Shown here: one piece after another, positions 32,637 through 34,909 of the stretch
Layout: each line of letters opens with the position of its first letter
How positions within the stretch are numbered: position 1 is the first letter of the stretch
DNA from: Paracoccus chinensis
Lineage (GTDB): Bacteria; Pseudomonadota; Alphaproteobacteria; Rhodobacterales; Rhodobacteraceae
Reading direction: 5' to 3'
NCBI RefSeq assembly: GCF_900102885.1
Contig: NZ_FNGE01000019.1
Coordinates: forward strand, 1-34,909
Length of the DNA: 34,909 nucleotides
The notes under the pieces: model-generated
Database searches by the model: none
Told to the model about the DNA's origin: nothing
The model's input: only the letters and a program-made list of their open reading frames with translations
Translations under genes and position numbers: made by a program

Positions 32637-33182
32637 TTAAGCTTCTTTCTCCGAAGTGATGACGATCGCGAGCAGACGGCCATGCGTCACCTCTGCAGTG
32701 GCAAGGGCAGGAAAAAGGATGCAGTCTCCAAGACTAAGGATCGCCCCAGCGATTCCCGCTTTCCCTCGTGCCACAAGGGCCACGGTCTGTGGCGGCAGTC
32801 CGTCGCCCGGCGAAAGCTCGACCATCCGGTGCGAGAAGGCCCCGCGCCGGGTCATGATGTTCAGGTCCAGCACCGGCCCCGCATCCAGCTCTGCGTGAAC
32901 CGGCGCCTCGCCCGGAAAGGACAAGGGCGGGCCGTCCGCCGCCAAGACGACCTCTGCCCCGCCGAAGGACAGGCGCATCGGCCCGCCCTCCAGCACGGCC
33001 AGGGTGCGGTCGATGCCGGGGAAGGCCGAAAAGGGGCCATCCGCCGCCACCTCGGCCATCGACAGCCGCGCGTCGAAGCCGGACAGGTCCGCGCCGTCCG
33101 GCCAGACGGCCAGCTCATGCGTGACGCCGCCGCCGTTCTTCCAGCGGGTGGCCCTGCCTTCGCCCCGGCGCACGAGCCTCAC
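32637..33182 (-). CDS. hutD: HutD/Ves family protein
   Basis: A 181-residue cupin-like HutD protein; the N-terminal signature [19 protein letters not shown] is unmistakable. HutD sits in histidine-utilisation operons, where it is thought to keep histidine or urocanate levels in bounds. Its start overlaps the hutU stop by four bases. Confidence 0.88.
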   Translation of the reverse strand: MRLVRRGEGRATRWKNGGGVTHELAVWPDGADLSGFDARLSMAEVAADGPFSAFPGIDRTLAVLEGGPMRLSFGGAEVVLAADGPPLSFPGEAPVHAELDAGPVLDLNIMTRRGAFSHRMVELSPGDGLPPQTVALVARGKAGIAGAILSLGDCILFPALATAEVTHGRLLAIVITSEKEA

Positions 33183-34861
33183 TTGAGGATGCCCGGCAGG
33201 TTCAGCCCGTGCTCGCGCGCGCAGTCGAGCGCGATGTCATAGCCTGCATCCGCATGGCGCATGACGCCCGTGGCCGGGTCGTTCCACAGCACGCGCTCGA
33301 TCCGGCGGTCGGCGTCCTCGGTCCCGTCGCAGCAGATCACCATGCCGGAATGCTGGGAAAAGCCCATCCCCACGCCGCCGCCGTGATGCAGGCTGACCCA
33401 GGTCGCCCCCGAGGCCGTGTTCAGCAGCGCGTTCAGAAGCGGCCAGTCCGACACGGCGTCCGAGCCGTCCTTCATCGCCTCGGTCTCGCGGTTGGGGCTG
33501 GCGACGCTGCCCGAATCCAGGTGGTCGCGGCCGATCACGACCGGGGCCTTCAGCTCGCCGTTGCGGACCATCTCGTTGATGGCAAGGCCGGCGCGGTGGC
33601 GGTCGCCCAGACCGATCCACATGATCCGGGCAGGCAGGCCCTGGAAGGCGATGCGCTCGCGCGCCATGTCCAGCCAGTTGTGCAGATGGGCGTTGTCGGG
33701 GAACAGCTCCTTCATGCGCTGGTCGGTCTTGTAGATGTCCTCGGGGTCGCCCGACAGCGCGGCCCAGCGGAAGGGGCCGATGCCCCGGCAGAAGAGCGGG
33801 CGGATATAGGCGGGCACGAAGCCGGGGAAGGCAAAGGCGTTCTCCAGCCCCTCCTCCTTCGCGACCTGGCGGATGTTGTTGCCGTAGTCCAGCGTCGGCA
33901 CGCCAGCGTTCCAGAAGTCGACCATGGCGGCCACATGGACCATCATGCTGGCGCGGGCGGCATGTTCGACGGCCTTGGGTTCGGTTTCCTGCCGGGCACG
34001 CCATTCGGCGACGGTCCAGCCCAGCGGCAGATAGCCGTGGATCGGGTCGTGGGCCGATGTCTGGTCGGTGACGATGTCGGGGCGCGGGCCGCCCGCCTTC
34101 ATGCGGCGGACAAGCTCGGGGAAGACCTCGGCCGCGTTGCCGATCAGGGCCACCGACTTCGCCTCGCCCTTCGCGGTCCAGTCCGCGATCATCGCCAGCG
34201 CCTCGTCCAGCGAATGGGTCTTGGCGTCGCAATAGCGGGTGCGGATGCGGAAATCGGCGCGGGTCTCGTCGCATTCCACCGCAAGGCAGCAGGCCCCGGC
34301 CATGACCGCGGCCAGCGGCTGCGCGCCGCCCATGCCGCCCAGACCGGCGGTGAGAATCCACTTGCCCTTGAGGCTGCCGCCGTAATGCTGGCGGCCGGCC
34401 TCGGCAAAGGTCTCGTAGGTGCCCTGAACGATGCCCTGCGTGCCGATATAGATCCAGGACCCGGCGGTCATCTGGCCGTACATGGCCAGGCCCTTGCGGT
34501 CCAGTTCGTTGAAATGGTCCCAGGTGGCCCAGTGCGGCACCAGGTTCGAGTTGGCGATCAGCACGCGCGGCGCGTCCTTGTGGGTGCGGAAGACGCCCAC
34601 GGGCTTGCCGGACTGGACCAGCAGCGTCTCGTCCTCGTTCAGCTTGCGCAGGCTCTCGACGATCCGGTCGAAATCGTCCCAGGTGCGCGCCGCCCGGCCG
34701 ATGCCGCCATAGACGACCAGCTCGTGCGGGTTCTCGGCCACGTCGGGATGCAGGTTGTTCATCAGCATCCGCAAGGGCGCCTCGGTCAGCCAGCTTTTCG
34801 CCGTGATCTCGGTCCCGGTCGGGGGGAAGACGTCGCGGATGTTGTGACGGGGGTTGTTCAT
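33179..34861 (-). CDS. hutU: urocanate hydratase
   Basis: A complete 560-residue HutU, the second enzyme of histidine breakdown (urocanate to imidazolone propionate, NAD+ cofactor). Seen are the [13 protein letters not shown] start, [32 protein letters not shown] (NAD-binding), [17 protein letters not shown] and the [20 protein letters not shown] block with the catalytic region. Length is normal. Codon use and GC are very high, as in a core chromosomal gene. Confidence 0.97.
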   Translation of the reverse strand: MNNPRHNIRDVFPPTGTEITAKSWLTEAPLRMLMNNLHPDVAENPHELVVYGGIGRAARTWDDFDRIVESLRKLNEDETLLVQSGKPVGVFRTHKDAPRVLIANSNLVPHWATWDHFNELDRKGLAMYGQMTAGSWIYIGTQGIVQGTYETFAEAGRQHYGGSLKGKWILTAGLGGMGGAQPLAAVMAGACCLAVECDETRADFRIRTRYCDAKTHSLDEALAMIADWTAKGEAKSVALIGNAAEVFPELVRRMKAGGPRPDIVTDQTSAHDPIHGYLPLGWTVAEWRARQETEPKAVEHAARASMMVHVAAMVDFWNAGVPTLDYGNNIRQVAKEEGLENAFAFPGFVPAYIRPLFCRGIGPFRWAALSGDPEDIYKTDQRMKELFPDNAHLHNWLDMARERIAFQGLPARIMWIGLGDRHRAGLAINEMVRNGELKAPVVIGRDHLDSGSVASPNRETEAMKDGSDAVSDWPLLNALLNTASGATWVSLHHGGGVGMGFSQHSGMVICCDGTEDADRRIERVLWNDPATGVMRHADAGYDIALDCAREHGLNLPGILK

Positions 34862-34872
34862 GTCCGGTCCTT

Positions 34873-34909
34873 TCAGGAAAGCAGCTGGCCCGCGATGATG
34901 TTGCGCTGG
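34873..34909 (-). CDS. 3' end of an upstream gene, possibly acyl-CoA dehydrogenase
   Basis: Only the last 11 codons are inside the window ([11 protein letters not shown]). The EIQRNIIA..LL ending is common in acyl-CoA dehydrogenases, but 11 residues cannot settle it. It lies 11 bases upstream of the hutU start on the same strand. Confidence 0.35.
   Translation of the reverse strand, partial: QRNIIAGQLLS

Noticed and set aside
33237..34361. A 374-residue open frame antiparallel-shifted within hutU
   Set aside because: Composition is typical of an out-of-frame shadow (R, G, P, H-rich) and HutU explains the region completely.
1..34909. CRISPR array, rRNA or tRNA genes
   Set aside because: No regularly spaced repeats and no rRNA or tRNA cloverleaf-like sequence was seen on either strand.

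Overview
The window is GC-rich and its genes look alphaproteobacterial, most likely Rhodobacterales (Paracoccus/Rhodobacter-like). Evidence: a GTTC-N7-GTTC LexA box in front of umuDC, a Hut operon of Rhodobacter type at the right edge, Tat-dependent L,D-transpeptidases and a RepC-like plasmid fragment. Most of it reads as a plasmid or genomic-island mosaic: metal genes, defence-type genes, two IS elements, two serine recombinases, a VapBC pair and many gene remnants.

Layout. (1) 1-1054: end of a CueR-type regulator, a membrane-anchored cytochrome c, and a CopZ-like chaperone behind a recognisable CueR-type promoter. (2) 1270-6140: Zn/Cd/Pb module with an intact MerR regulator, a broken ynfA, a ZIP transporter, a decayed second MerR gene facing an intact MerR-type promoter, a ZntA/CadA ATPase and an ICMT-like methyltransferase. 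(3) 6247-9575: SCO1, PCuAC, SCO1, then lspA-dsbB-dsbA-like, all overlapping or closely spaced. (4) 9661-16906: small hypothetical, three L,D-transpeptidases, DUF411 protein, MntH, M23 peptidase and a lipoprotein; a theme of envelope plus metal. (5) 17035-18720: RepC-like remnant, an Abi_2/AbiF HEPN protein preceded by a compact promoter-hairpin unit that looks like a non-coding RNA, and an MFS remnant. (6) 18713-21052: YqaA-type membrane protein with a CsoR/RcnR-like inverted repeat upstream, then SOS-regulated umuDC. (7) 21201-25145: IS5-family element, a GHKL ATPase fused to a PD-(D/E)XK-like nuclease domain, an HNH-like small protein and a serine recombinase. (8) 25352-29093: an unfamiliar four-gene minus-strand cassette of two tandem exported beta-propeller paralogues and two small exported paralogues that both end in ERCGI. 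(9) 29158-32360: IS5 remnant cut by an IS3-family element, VapBC, a second serine recombinase, and remnants of glutaryl-CoA dehydrogenase. (10) 32417-34909: RidA fragment, hutD, hutU and the end of a further gene; this looks like native chromosomal-type sequence.

Best candidates for something new are the AbiF-like protein with its upstream RNA-like element, the four-gene exported propeller/ERCGI cassette, the single-gene GHKL-nuclease protein, and the clustering of L,D-transpeptidases with copper genes. All function calls come from reading the sequence and translated products; no database search was run.
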